From ChocPot-Mid sp043804925 (lineage in GTDB: Bacteria > Bacteroidota > Ignavibacteria > Kapaibacteriales > UBA2268), in NCBI GenBank assembly GCA_043804925.1, contig JAZDIP010000046.1, forward strand, positions 1 to 58,877: a stretch of 58,877 bases of DNA, in the 5' to 3' direction. Positions 17,116 to 25,712 of the stretch are shown one piece after another; positions within the stretch are counted from its first letter, which is position 1; each line of letters begins with the position of its first letter. The notes below the pieces were generated by a model. That model saw nothing but the letters and a program-made list of their open reading frames with translations. It was not told where the DNA came from and did no database searches. A program made the translations under genes and the position numbers.

Positions 17116-18081
17116 AATTGACTTTATTTTCTCATTCAGCTTAGGTAATACATCAAATAAATCACCAACAATACCATAGTCAGCTACCTTGAAAATTGGT
17201 GCATCCTTGTCTTTATTTACTGCAACAATTGTTTTTGATGTTGACATACCTGCCAAATGCTGAACTGCACCCGAAATACCACAAGCAACATATAAAGTAG
17301 GGGAGACCGTTTTACCTGTTTGTCCAACCTGCTCTGCATGAGGACGCCAGCCGGCATCAACAACTGCTCGTGAAGCTCCAACAGCAGCTCCAAGCGTTGC
17401 GGCTAAAGTTTCAATCAGATGATAATTTTCAGGTCCCTTAATTCCCCTGCCGCCTGAAACGATTATATCAGCTTCGAGAACATCAAGCTTTCCTTCATTT
17501 TTCATGACATTAACAACAACATCCTTACAGTCTGCTTCAGTTAATTCAGGACTAAAATCAATTACTTCACAATTTACTGCAGAATCTACTTTTACTGCAG
17601 TAAACACATTTGGCCTCAAGGAAAACACTTTGTTATCCGAATCAATTTTTGTTCTAATCTGCGATTTACCTGCATAAACAGGTTTGGATGCTATTATATT
17701 TCCATCTGCATATTCCAAAGCAACACAGTCGCAAATATATCCTCCATCCATTTTCACAGCAACTCTTGGAGCTATTTCCATTCCTGCCGCATTTCCTGAG
17801 AACATGACAAAATCTGCATCTTCCGATTTTGCAACTTGAAACGCAACAGCAGAAGCTGACATAATACTTGTTTTTTCAAGAAAAGAATGTTTTGCATTTA
17901 CAACTTTGCTCAATCCAAATTCACCTGCTGTCTTTATTGAATCAGAATTACCATTCAAAATCACGGCAACCATCGGTATTCCTGCACTTTCCGAAATATT
18001 CCTTGCCGCCGTAATAACTTCATAAGAAGTTCTTTTTAATCCATCTTTTTGTTGTTCAATATATACTAATATTTTTTTCAT
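17107..18081 (-). CDS. etfA: Electron transfer flavoprotein, alpha subunit
   Basis: EtfA binds FAD and, with EtfB, carries electrons from acyl-CoA-type dehydrogenases to the quinone pool. The C-terminal FAD domain is unmistakable: SGGRGIKGPENYHLIETLAA, then GASRAVVDAGWRPHAEQVGQ, then TLYVACGISGAVQHLAGM, then KDAPIFKVADYGIVGD. The length is 324 residues. An AGGTGAG ribosome site precedes the ATG. It follows etfB by 48 bases; that gap contains a copy of the dispersed AACTTTACAAACTTT repeat. Confidence 0.96.
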   Translation of the reverse strand: MKKILVYIEQQKDGLKRTSYEVITAARNISESAGIPMVAVILNGNSDSIKTAGEFGLSKVVNAKHSFLEKTSIMSASAVAFQVAKSEDADFVMFSGNAAGMEIAPRVAVKMDGGYICDCVALEYADGNIIASKPVYAGKSQIRTKIDSDNKVFSLRPNVFTAVKVDSAVNCEVIDFSPELTEADCKDVVVNVMKNEGKLDVLEADIIVSGGRGIKGPENYHLIETLAATLGAAVGASRAVVDAGWRPHAEQVGQTGKTVSPTLYVACGISGAVQHLAGMSTSKTIVAVNKDKDAPIFKVADYGIVGDLFDVLPKLNEKIKSILN

Positions 18082-18093
18082 TTCTCACCTTTT

Positions 18094-18125
18094 TTCTTTA
18101 TAAACTTTACAAACTTTAAAAACTT
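18094..18125. repeat. Dispersed AACTTTACAAACTTT repeat between etfB and etfA
   Basis: Same family as the in-frame copy in ribD and the copy at 27877-27921. It is a short direct repeat of AACTTTANAA units with no coding role here. Confidence 0.6.
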
Positions 18126-18129
18126 TCTC

Positions 18130-18876
18130 CTAAATTACCTTCGCTTCTTCGTGAAGCAATTTTACTAATTCATCAATATCAGAATCTTCTGCTCCGAGTA
18201 TCTTGCCAACTCTTTTCTTTGATGGCATTGACATATCGAGAACAGTGATTTTATTTCCTGTCTCAATAGGAGTGATTTCCTCGATTGGTTTTGATTTGGC
18301 TTTCATAATATCAGGAAGTTTCGGATAGCGTGGTTCGTTCAATCCCTTTTGACAGCTAATCAAACAGGGGAGAACGGCTTCGACGACTTCCTTTCCACCT
18401 TCAATATCTTTTTCTGCTGTGGCTTTGCCATTTTCAATTGTCAGTTTCGATACAACTGAAATTGAAGGTAAACCAAGCATCTCACCAAGAGCAGAAGCCA
18501 TCTGACGTGAATCGTAATCCACGCTTTGTCTTCCCAATAAAATCAAGTCCGGTGAAATGGTTTTTGCATATTCTGCTAAATTCTTTGCAACATAAAATGA
18601 ATCATCAGGTTCTTTGCCTTTAACTAATACTGCTTTGTCAACACCCATAGCATAGGCAGTTCTTAAAACATCTTTTGCTGATTCTGTTCCAACAACTATT
18701 GCTGTAACCGTTCCTCCGTTTTTTTCACGTAATCTCAGTCCTTCTTCGATTGCGTATTCATCGTAAGGATTTACAACAAATTTTATTCCCTGAGTATCAA
18801 TATTTTTCCCGTCAGAACCGACCAAAATTCTTGAGGCAGTGTCGGGAACTCTCGAAATACATACTAAAATATTCAT
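18130..18876 (-). CDS. etfB: Electron transfer flavoprotein, beta subunit
   Basis: EtfB (248 residues) pairs with EtfA and binds AMP. Characteristic stretches are VNPYDEYAIEEGLRLREK, LLGRQSVDYDSRQMASALGE and VVEAVLPCLISCQKGLNEPR followed by YP. A GGAG site lies upstream of the ATG. etfB is first in a two-gene unit with etfA. Without an adjacent ETF-QO or dehydrogenase the redox partner cannot be named from this window. Confidence 0.96.
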   Translation of the reverse strand: MNILVCISRVPDTASRILVGSDGKNIDTQGIKFVVNPYDEYAIEEGLRLREKNGGTVTAIVVGTESAKDVLRTAYAMGVDKAVLVKGKEPDDSFYVAKNLAEYAKTISPDLILLGRQSVDYDSRQMASALGEMLGLPSISVVSKLTIENGKATAEKDIEGGKEVVEAVLPCLISCQKGLNEPRYPKLPDIMKAKSKPIEEITPIETGNKITVLDMSMPSKKRVGKILGAEDSDIDELVKLLHEEAKVI

Positions 18877-18992
18877 TCAATCTCCAATTATTTTTGTTAA
18901 TAATTTATATTTATATTATTTAATTATCCCTTTTTTTAGAATTTCAAATATATGAAATTTTAAATTATTAAAATGTTTGAAGATAGAAAAAA

Positions 18993-19160
18993 TTTATCTC
19001 GTAATAGATTATATGTAGGTAACCTGAAAAAAACACTCATTTTTTATCCCGTAGGGATTTCATGTTTCTAACCTTGAAACAACACACTCGTTTTTATCCC
19101 GCAGATAATATGTTGGTAACTAATAAATCTGTATGTTTTTTATCCCGTTAGTGATTGAAT
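18993..19160. repeat. Array of degenerate ATCCCGTAGGGAT-type palindromic repeats (copy 1)
   Basis: Four or so units with cores such as TATCCCGTAGGGATTT, TATCCCGCAGATAATATG and TATCCCGTTAGTGATT alternate with a spacer resembling GGTAACCTGAAAAAAACAC. This accounts for most of the 430-base gap between etfB and the cNMP-binding gene. The unit at 19045-19100 is matched in inverted orientation at 30087-30140. Spacing and sequence are irregular, so it is not a CRISPR array. Confidence 0.75.
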
Positions 19161-19269
19161 AAAAAAATATAAAGTTAATAGCCATGGTTTTTTTAGCCGG
19201 AGAATAGTATTCCAAGAACTGCGAACTTTAGTCCACAATGAGATTTAAAAATGGTTGATAAAAATAATT

Positions 19270-19302
19270 TATGGCAGGATTTGACTCCTGCCATATTTTT
19301 TT
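19270..19302. terminator. Rho-independent terminator, likely bidirectional
   Basis: TATGGCAGGA pairs with TCCTGCCATA around a six-base loop (TTTGAC). A T-run follows on the plus strand and ATTATTTTT on the minus strand. It lies just past the end of the cNMP-binding protein gene. Confidence 0.8.
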
Positions 19303-19306
19303 TAAA

Positions 19307-19774
19307 TCATGTTTTATCAACCAAATGAAGTTGCAGTTCTTTCATAGTGTTGATGTACCTTTGGAAGTACACTCCCGCCAAATACGACATAACTACCAAC
19401 TCACTCTTCTCCTGCTTCATTATTTTCATAAATAAATCTGCATCGATACTTAGTACCTTTGAACGCTTTACGGCTCTTGCCCTCGTCAAATATCTTTCGA
19501 CACCGAATAATCTTCCGGGACCAAAAACTCCACGATTTTTGATTGATTCGATTTCGTAAGAAAAAAACTCAGGTGTCTGGTCTTTTTTACCGGGAAGTCT
19601 CAGTGAAACCTCACCCTCGAGTAAAAAAAAGATGTCTTTCGCAATAGCTTTGAAATCATAGATAATTTCCCCGGGTTCGTAATTCCTTACTTTTCCTTTT
19701 TCAGCTATTAGAGAAACCTGCTTTGAAGTAAGCATCATGAAGATTTCCTTATCTTCAATCTTAAACTCTTTCAT
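19307..19774 (-). CDS. Cyclic nucleotide-binding-domain protein without HTH
   Basis: The 155-residue protein is essentially one cNMP-binding beta-roll: YEPGEIIYDF, then IFFLLEGEVSLRLPG, then GRLFGVERYLTRARAVKRSK followed by VLSIDADLF. There is no C-terminal helix-turn-helix or effector domain, and it is shorter than CRP. The canonical phosphate-binding motif (GExxL...RxA) is only partly preserved (GRLFGVE...TRARAV), so ligand binding is uncertain. It may be a stand-alone sensor that acts on another protein. It is monocistronic and followed by a terminator. Confidence 0.8.
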   Translation of the reverse strand: MKEFKIEDKEIFMMLTSKQVSLIAEKGKVRNYEPGEIIYDFKAIAKDIFFLLEGEVSLRLPGKKDQTPEFFSYEIESIKNRGVFGPGRLFGVERYLTRARAVKRSKVLSIDADLFMKIMKQEKSELVVMSYLAGVYFQRYINTMKELQLHLVDKT

Positions 19775-20054
19775 CTGTAGCCCTTCCTTGAAAGTGATAC
19801 ATAGATACTTATAGCAATATAAAGTTTTTAAATTATATTAGCAAGATATTTTTTTTTTAGTATGTACAGTTAAATTAAAAAAAAAACATATTTAATTATC
19901 TTCATCAATAAAACAATAATTTTTTTTATTACTTCTCTATCTAATTAACAATTGGTACTATTTATTAATTTGGATATTAGGATTTGGCTTTCAGCTTTCT
20001 GCTTTAAGCTATTTTAACTAACTTCTAAAAACTAATAGCTAACAACTAAAAAAA

Positions 20055-20417
20055 ATGGCTATCGAAATAAAAAAAGAAGACATAGAAGAAACCTTTATCC
20101 GCTCAGGTGGTAAAGGCGGACAGAACGTTAACAAAGTTTCGACTTGTGTAAGATTGAAGCACATTCCTACAGGAATCAGTGTCAGGTGTGAGGTATATCG
20201 GACACAAAAGAAGAATAGGGAATTAGCTTTGAAAATGCTAATCGAAAAAATCGAAAAAAGGGAAGAACAAAGGATTAAAAAAGCTAAAGCAGAAGCAGAA
20301 AAAATCAAGAGGCAAAAACGGAAGCGACCGAAAGCCCTCAAAGAAAAGATTTTACAAAATAAAAAGCATCAATCAGAGAAGAAGGAGTTGAGGAAGAAGG
20401 TTTTCCATGTAAGTTGA
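20055..20417 (+). CDS. ArfB/RF-1-domain peptidyl-tRNA hydrolase-like ribosome rescue factor
   Basis: The 120-residue protein contains the release-factor catalytic loop GGKGGQNVNK (GGQ motif) near residue 20, followed by the RF-1 domain core. A very basic C-terminal tail (KRPKALKEKILQNKKHQSEK) follows. ArfB (YaeJ)-type proteins use such a tail to enter the empty mRNA channel of stalled ribosomes and hydrolyse peptidyl-tRNA. Codon-recognition domains of RF1/RF2 are absent. The length fits ArfB. A PrfH-like role is a less likely alternative because no RtcB is nearby. Confidence 0.85.
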   Translation: MAIEIKKEDIEETFIRSGGKGGQNVNKVSTCVRLKHIPTGISVRCEVYRTQKKNRELALKMLIEKIEKREEQRIKKAKAEAEKIKRQKRKRPKALKEKILQNKKHQSEKKELRKKVFHVS

Positions 20418-20553
20418 GAAACACATTAATTAATATCTTTTCTATTTTATAATATCACTGGTTCAGGAAAATATTGAGTTAGTATTTTTTACTATATTTT
20501 TGATTTTTTATTCTTATATTTATAATAATTTATAAATCACTGAGGGAAAAATT

Positions 20554-21423
20554 ATGAAAAAAGCTGTTCTAATCTTTTTGATGATGTTATTGAGTAAAAA
20601 TATATCTTTTGGAAAAGATATTATTCAGGTTACTAGTGAAGACAATCCAAGGTACCTTATATCTGTTACACACGGTGGGGAATTTATTGGAGAAATCAAA
20701 GTTGAGATGTTCCCGGAAGTAGCACCAAAACATGTTCATAACTTTGACAGTCTTGTTTCCATTCAATTTTATGACAGAACTGCTTTTCATCGGGTAATTC
20801 CAAATTTTATGATTCAGGGCGGAGACCCAAATTCGAAGGATAAATCTGAAGACACATGGGGATACGGTGACCCTTCTCAAATAAAAGTACCTGCAGAATT
20901 CAGCAGTCTTAATCATCTCAGAGGGATTTTATCAGCCGCAAGGGCACAGGATATAAATAGTGCTACTTCCCAATTTTTTATTTGTGTTGCTGATGCACCT
21001 CATTTGGATGGTAATTATTCCATTTACGGAGAAGTATTTGACGGAATGGATGTTGCAGATTTAATAGTCAATGTCCCAAGGAATCCAACTAACAACATGC
21101 CTTTTCTAAAAGTGGAAATGATGATAACTAAAATTGAGGAGACAGATTATACAGAAACCATTCAGTTAGGTAATGATATTGTTATATGTCCGAATCCTGT
21201 TAAAGATATTATTGGTTTTAAATCGAGTAATGATAATTTGATGCTCAAATCAATAGAGTTATCAGATATTAGTGGGAGAACAATTCTCAATCGTGAATAT
21301 GCAACCGGTTTATATATAGAACAAATTCAAATTCCTGTTAATAACTTGTCAAATGGGATATATTTTATAAGATTGACTGATTCTGATATTCAAATTTATA
21401 CTTTGAAAATTGTTGTGAATTAG
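20554..21423 (+). CDS. Secreted cyclophilin-type peptidyl-prolyl isomerase with T9SS domain
   Basis: A signal peptide (residues 1-20) precedes a cyclophilin domain (~30-195) with FHRVIPNFMIQGGDP, SAARAQDINSATSQFFI and YGEVFDGMDVADLI. The catalytic Arg in FHRVIP is present. The final ~75 residues are a T9SS sorting domain (ICPNPVKDIIGF, ISGRTI, LSNGIYFIRL). The foldase therefore seems to be exported to the cell surface rather than kept in the periplasm. A GAGGGA ribosome site precedes the ATG. A hairpin of the AACTTTC family follows the gene. Confidence 0.9.
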   Translation: MKKAVLIFLMMLLSKNISFGKDIIQVTSEDNPRYLISVTHGGEFIGEIKVEMFPEVAPKHVHNFDSLVSIQFYDRTAFHRVIPNFMIQGGDPNSKDKSEDTWGYGDPSQIKVPAEFSSLNHLRGILSAARAQDINSATSQFFICVADAPHLDGNYSIYGEVFDGMDVADLIVNVPRNPTNNMPFLKVEMMITKIEETDYTETIQLGNDIVICPNPVKDIIGFKSSNDNLMLKSIELSDISGRTILNREYATGLYIEQIQIPVNNLSNGIYFIRLTDSDIQIYTLKIVVN

Positions 21424-21433
21424 GAGTAAATGA

Positions 21434-21464
21434 ACTTTCCGGAAGTTTGAAACTTTCGGAAAGT
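21434..21464. repeat. AACTTTCCGGAAGTT hairpin repeat
   Basis: ACTTTCCGGAAGTTT and AAACTTTCGGAAAGT form a near-perfect hairpin just after the cyclophilin gene. A related, more decayed copy lies at 25573-25604. It could act as a terminator, but no T-run follows. Confidence 0.6.
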
Positions 21465-21476
21465 AGTATCAATATA

Positions 21477-21506
21477 AAGACCCAAACGTTCAAAAATATA
21501 ATCAAC
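21477..21506 (-). pseudogene. Displaced duplicate of the purB 3' end
   Basis: The minus strand encodes VDYIFERLGL, identical to the last ten residues of PurB. It shares a 14-base identical run with the true end and has several silent changes upstream of it. The stop codon has been lost (TAA to TAT). It is short, so chance similarity is not fully excluded, but all ten residues match in frame and on the same strand. Confidence 0.65.
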
Positions 21507-21599
21507 ACTATTATGCAGGAATCAATATTTCTGACTTTTTAATATATTTAATTTTCATTTATTTGTAATAATTTGTTTTAAACCTTATAATCATAATTA

Positions 21600-21713
21600 A
21601 ACCTTAGTAAAAAAACTATCTGAGAAGAACTCTTGAACCTTATTACCTTATTTTAATTTGGAATAAGCTAATAAGGTTAGTTATACTCGTTTTCTAAAAT
21701 TGTTACTAAGGTT
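21600..21713. other. Nested inverted-repeat element between the two purB tails
   Basis: An outer inverted repeat (AACCTTAGTAA at 21600 and TTACTAAGGTT at 21703) encloses an inner hairpin with two stem blocks (AACCTTATTA+CTTATT at 21636 and AATAAG+TAATAAGGTT at 21662). I see no coding capacity. It fills the 257 bases that separate the displaced and present purB ends, and the rest of the 340-base gap after the cyclophilin gene is AT-rich filler. It may be a miniature non-autonomous insertion or a structured RNA. Confidence 0.6.
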
Positions 21714-21763
21714 AATCAACCTATTCCCAAATCATTAATTCGTAATTCCTAATTCGTAATTGA

Positions 21764-23056
21764 TTAAAGTCCTAACCTCTCAAAAATATAATCTACATTT
21801 TTGAAAATCTCATCATAACTGAATAAGGTTTCAATTTCTTCTTTTGTAATGTGGCTGATCAGTTCTTCATTTTCAAGAAGTGTTTGCTTGAAAGGAACTT
21901 TTTCCTGCCAGGTTCTCATTGCTGACTTTTGTACCAATTCATAAGCTTGTTGTCTTTTCAATCCTTTTTTGGCTAAAAAAAGCAGTATCTTTTGTGATGA
22001 ATATAAGCCGTGAGTTATTTCCATGTTCTTTAGCATATTTTCGGGATAGACAAGTAGTTTATCCAATAAATTTGTCATTCTGTTTAATATGTAATCAAGT
22101 GAAATTGTCGAGTCCGGGAAAATCACCCTTTCGACACTGCTGTGTGAAATATCCCTTTCGTGCCACAAAGCATTATTTTCAAGACCAGCCATAGCATTAG
22201 CTCTGAGCAATCTTGCCTGTCCTGCGATATTTTCGGATGCAATCGGATTTCTCTTGTGGGGCATTGCTGAACTGCCTTTCTGTCCTTTGGAGAAAAATTC
22301 CTCTGCTTCGAGAACTTCCGTTCTCTGTAAATGACGAATTTCTATTGCGATTTTCTCCAGCATTGTTCCTATAAGGGCAATTGTCATTAAGAACATTGCG
22401 TGCCTGTCGCGCTGTATTACCTGAGTTGTGATAGGAGCAGGTTTCAAGCCAAGCTTTGCACAAACATGTTTTTCGACCATAGGGGAGATGTGCTCGAATG
22501 TTCCGACAGCACCATTGATTTTTCCGTAAGAAATTCCGTCAGTAGCGTGTTTCATTCGCCTGATGCTTCTTTGGCATTCGTCATACCACAAGGCGAACTT
22601 TAATCCGAATGTCATTGGCTCGGCATGGATACCGTGTGAACGTCCTATGCAAACAGTATGTTTAAATTCTTTAGCACGTCTTGCCAAAACTTCACTCAAA
22701 GCTTCAAGGTCTTTGAGCAGTAATTCACCTGCTTGCTTGCATTGAACAGCAAAGCATGTGTCCAAAACATCACTTGAGGTCATTCCCAAATGTATGTATC
22801 TCGACGGTTCGCCTACATATTCTTCCACGTTAGTAAGAAAAGCGATAACGTCATGCTTGGTAGTTTCCTCGATTTCTAAAATTTTCTTTACATCAACCTT
22901 GGCTTTTTCCCTTATGATTTTTGCCGCTTCCTGAGGGATTACGCCAAGCTGTGCCTGTGCTTCACAAGCCAAAATCTCGATTTCCAGCCAGATATTATAT
23001 TTATTCTCATCTTCCCAAATATTACCCATTTCAGGGCGAGTATAACGTGGAATCAT
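21764..23056 (-). CDS. purB: Adenylosuccinate lyase
   Basis: PurB catalyses two fumarate-releasing steps of purine synthesis. The superfamily signature GSSAMPHKRNP, the catalytic-site stretches TSSDVLDTC and GRSHGIHAEPMTFG, and the length of 430 are all as expected. A GGAG ribosome site precedes the ATG at 23056. The C-terminus is KNVDYIFERLGL; its last ten residues occur again ~260 bases downstream. It is monocistronic. Confidence 0.97.
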   Translation of the reverse strand: MIPRYTRPEMGNIWEDENKYNIWLEIEILACEAQAQLGVIPQEAAKIIREKAKVDVKKILEIEETTKHDVIAFLTNVEEYVGEPSRYIHLGMTSSDVLDTCFAVQCKQAGELLLKDLEALSEVLARRAKEFKHTVCIGRSHGIHAEPMTFGLKFALWYDECQRSIRRMKHATDGISYGKINGAVGTFEHISPMVEKHVCAKLGLKPAPITTQVIQRDRHAMFLMTIALIGTMLEKIAIEIRHLQRTEVLEAEEFFSKGQKGSSAMPHKRNPIASENIAGQARLLRANAMAGLENNALWHERDISHSSVERVIFPDSTISLDYILNRMTNLLDKLLVYPENMLKNMEITHGLYSSQKILLFLAKKGLKRQQAYELVQKSAMRTWQEKVPFKQTLLENEELISHITKEEIETLFSYDEIFKNVDYIFERLGL

Positions 23057-23103
23057 TTTTTCTCCAAAATCAAAATTTATACAAAATACAAATATAGGGA
23101 ATT

Positions 23104-23143
23104 TAGTCGTTAGTCAATAGTTGATAGTCGTCAGTTAAGAAAG
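23104..23143. repeat. Dispersed AGTCAATAGTTGATAGTC repeat
   Basis: TAGTCGTTAGTCAATAG and its continuation belong to the same family as 30308-30334 and the inverted pair at 53591/54032. It lies upstream of purB. Confidence 0.55.
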
Positions 23144-23339
23144 TTTAATTAGTTAAATGAATTTGATGAGTTAATAATTTCAAAATCTAATTTTGATGGC
23201 ATATAAAAATTCTTGTTAGAAATCTTTTAATTATATATTTTTGCTTTAGTAGATTTCAATTATTGAATTTTATGTTTGTTTGTTGATTTTTAGATTACTT
23301 ATGACAATTTGAAAATGTTGTTAAATAAATACAGCTATA

Positions 23340-24599
23340 ATGAATAAAATTATTTATATTTTGCAAATACTTTTCATTTTTGGAATTCTTTCTCCTAAAA
23401 ATTTAGAATGGATGACTTTAAATGCACAAGATATTGTACCAAATTATCAGGCTTTTGTCAATGACAATGAAAACATCTGGGTTGGAACCAACAATGGTCT
23501 TTATAAATTCAATAAATGTACCGAAGCTTGGGAAACATTCAACAATTTAAATTCTGATTTACCTGTTAATAATATTAGTTGCATAGCTATTGATAGTTTA
23601 GGTAATTTTTGGTTTGGTACAATGGGAGGAGGGTTAGTAAAGTATGACGGTATAAAATGGTCAATATTCAACAGTTCAAATTCCAGTAATATTTGCAATG
23701 ATATAAGAACAGTTGCAGTTGATACGAAAAATAATATTTGGTTTGGAAGTGATCAAAAAGTATTAAAATATGATTGTAATAATTTTGAAATATTTGATGA
23801 ATACAAGGATAAAAATATTTACGATTGGTGTTCAATAATTCAGTTATCAACTGATTCAATAGGCAATGTTTGGGCTGGTTTTATTTATGGTGGCTTATTT
23901 AAATTTAACGGTGTTGAATGGGAATATTATTCAAATTATTGTTATGATTCAAATGTACGTACAATTGGTGTTGAAAGAAACGGTAATGTTTTATGGATGG
24001 GAATAGAAGGTGTACAAGGCAGTTTAATAGTTTTTCGTGATGGAAAATGGCACCCAATAACTAATGATGAAAATTGTTGTAGTAATATTTCGATAGATGA
24101 ATCGAATACAGTGTTAAAAATATTTCGCCATACATCGGAATTCGAAAATTATATTACGGTAACGGGTAAAAAAAATTATAAGATTGTTTGCAATAATACG
24201 CGAAAAGCTTTTTCCACAATTTCAGACGGAGATACAATTTGGATTTCAACTTATGAGGGTATTTATAAATATTTCGAAGGACAATTTACTTTATACAAAT
24301 ACCCAACTACTAAAATAATTGATGATACTATCATAATCAATGATTATACGCTTACGTGTTATCCTAATCCTAATTCTGAAAAAACAACTATTCAAATCAA
24401 TATTGATTTCCCCTGCAATATAAAATTAGTAATTAATGATTATCTTGGTCAACAGGTCAAAGAACTATATAAGGGATTTAAAGAAACAGGTCAATATAGT
24501 TTTACTTTTTATCCAGAATTACTTTCTCCCGGAATCTATTTCTGTACTTTAAGAGCAGGAGAAAATGTAGAAACTTTGAAGATGGTAATAGTCAAATAA
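23340..24599 (+). CDS. T9SS-sorted protein with two-component-regulator propeller repeats
   Basis: The 419-residue protein has a hydrophobic N-terminus and a series of Reg_prop-like repeats. Each contains a WVGTNNGLYKF / FWFGTMGGGLVKYDG / WFGSDQKVLKYD type strand pair, as in the periplasmic propellers of hybrid sensor kinases. Here no kinase follows; the protein ends in a T9SS sorting domain (CYPNPNSEKTTIQINIDF, ending LSPGIYFCTLRAGEN). It is therefore probably a secreted propeller. Ligand unknown. Confidence 0.82.
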   Translation: MNKIIYILQILFIFGILSPKNLEWMTLNAQDIVPNYQAFVNDNENIWVGTNNGLYKFNKCTEAWETFNNLNSDLPVNNISCIAIDSLGNFWFGTMGGGLVKYDGIKWSIFNSSNSSNICNDIRTVAVDTKNNIWFGSDQKVLKYDCNNFEIFDEYKDKNIYDWCSIIQLSTDSIGNVWAGFIYGGLFKFNGVEWEYYSNYCYDSNVRTIGVERNGNVLWMGIEGVQGSLIVFRDGKWHPITNDENCCSNISIDESNTVLKIFRHTSEFENYITVTGKKNYKIVCNNTRKAFSTISDGDTIWISTYEGIYKYFEGQFTLYKYPTTKIIDDTIIINDYTLTCYPNPNSEKTTIQINIDFPCNIKLVINDYLGQQVKELYKGFKETGQYSFTFYPELLSPGIYFCTLRAGENVETLKMVIVK

Positions 24600-24640
24600 G
24601 TTTTGTTGATATCTTTTAGACATCATAGCTACTTTCATAC

Positions 24641-24660
24641 TTCGACAAGCTCAGTATGAC
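24641..24660. repeat. TTCGACAAGCTCAGTATGAC dispersed repeat
   Basis: This intergenic copy is nearly identical to 25091-25109, where the same word is translated inside tsaB. It is a widespread short repeat in this bacterial group. Confidence 0.75.
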
Positions 24661-24752
24661 TGTTTTCGGTTGTTCGATCTTTCCGTCTTTGTGTCCATCT
24701 ATCATCACTCAAATTCATTTTAAATTTTACCTTCTACATTTTACATTCAAAA

Positions 24753-24797
24753 AAAATCCCTTTTCCTTTCTCCCTTTTCCCTTCTCCCTTCTCCTAT
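24753..24797. repeat. CCCTTTTCCCTTCTCCCTT pyrimidine repeat
   Basis: This low-complexity word reaches into the last codons of tsaB (minus strand). Related copies are at 13257-13292 (opposite orientation) and 30346-30376. Confidence 0.55.
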
Positions 24798-25534
24798 TTC
24801 TTCTTCGTTTTCACTACAAAATCCTGCACATAAATAGGTTTGAAATCATTTGGGTCAGTGAATTCAACTAACTTATATTTTTTTATTGCAAGTTTTGCTA
24901 TTTTCTCTGCTGAATATTCATTTAAAGAGGGGAGAGCAGGTTCCGGATTTATTATATATGATGCAGGTCCACAAACTAAAGTATCTTTGAAATCAAATTT
25001 TTTGAAGTCTTCAATGTTGCAGATGTTTATTTCTCCTTCTTTAAACCGATAACCGAGAACCGACAACCGTGAACCGAGTTTTTTTTGTCCTTCGACAAGC
25101 TCAGTGTGATGGATTGTAAATTCCTGATAATATAATACATCTTTTTGAGCGGGAATTACCGCAATTATTTTGGAAATAGATTCTTCGCTTCGCTCAGAAT
25201 GACAAAAAGCTACATTGTTAGCAAATGCCGATAAAGTGGGGACAGAGATTAGTTTTGGTGCATAATCCTCATCGCTTTCTTTGAAGCAAAGTGCTTTGGC
25301 TATGCTTGCTCCAATTCGTAACCCTGTGAATGAACCCGGTCCTGAAGAAATGGCAACTGCATCAATGTTTTCAATGCCTAAGCTATTATCCTCGAGAACT
25401 TTTCTTACGTATTCAGCACAATATGCATCATGCGGATTCCCGTCGCTTGATGAATACTCAGACACAATTGTATCATTGTCGCTAAGAGCTACAGCACATA
25501 CCGGACCGCTTGTTTCTATCGAAATTATTTTCAT
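24794..25534 (-). CDS. tsaB: tRNA threonylcarbamoyladenosine biosynthesis protein TsaB
   Basis: TsaB is the ASKHA-fold partner of TsaD in making t6A on tRNAs. The N-terminus is diagnostic: ISIETSGPVCAVALSD, then AVAISSGPGSFTGLRIGAS. The middle of this copy is unusual. Residues ~111-118 (HSERSEES), ~142-149 (HTELVEGQ) and ~151-163 (GSRLSVLGYRF) are encoded by three different dispersed repeat words, all in frame. They fall around the strand that normally reads as the VIDARRGEVY-like segment (here IIAVIPAQKDVLYYQ). No stop or frameshift results. Whether the protein tolerates the loops needs experiment. Confidence 0.92.
   Translation of the reverse strand: MKIISIETSGPVCAVALSDNDTIVSEYSSSDGNPHDAYCAEYVRKVLEDNSLGIENIDAVAISSGPGSFTGLRIGASIAKALCFKESDEDYAPKLISVPTLSAFANNVAFCHSERSEESISKIIAVIPAQKDVLYYQEFTIHHTELVEGQKKLGSRLSVLGYRFKEGEINICNIEDFKKFDFKDTLVCGPASYIINPEPALPSLNEYSAEKIAKLAIKKYKLVEFTDPNDFKPIYVQDFVVKTKKK
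25045..25109. repeat. Two dispersed repeats inside tsaB
   Basis: 25045-25079 is a run of ACCGATAACCGAGAACCGAC-type direct repeats. 25091-25109 is TTCGACAAGCTCAGTGTGA. Both are read through in frame by tsaB. Confidence 0.75.
25179..25203. repeat. GATTCTTCGCTTCGCTCAGA repeat inside tsaB
   Basis: This is the common dispersed word that reads TCATTCTGAGCGAAGCGAAG on the other strand. It is translated as CHSERSEES within TsaB. Confidence 0.8.
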
Positions 25535-25712
25535 TAATTAATTTTACACTTTTAAAAAAAGCAATTTATATTAACTTTCTGAAAGTTTAAAAACTTTCTG
25601 AAAATTTTATCTGTATGTTTTTTAGACTTGAGCATTATTTGTTGAAATTGTTTTTAAGCATTTTCGTAATTTGCATAAATTGTTGCAGCAATATTAAAAA
25701 ATAGGAGAGAGA

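Noticed and set aside
18993..19160. CRISPR-like periodicity
   Set aside because: Same irregular palindromic family in inverted orientation. Repeats are not identical and spacers are partly shared.
20039..20341. Antisense frame opposite the ArfB-like gene
   Set aside because: Low-complexity complement of the lysine-rich release factor; the GGQ motif on the plus strand settles the coding strand.
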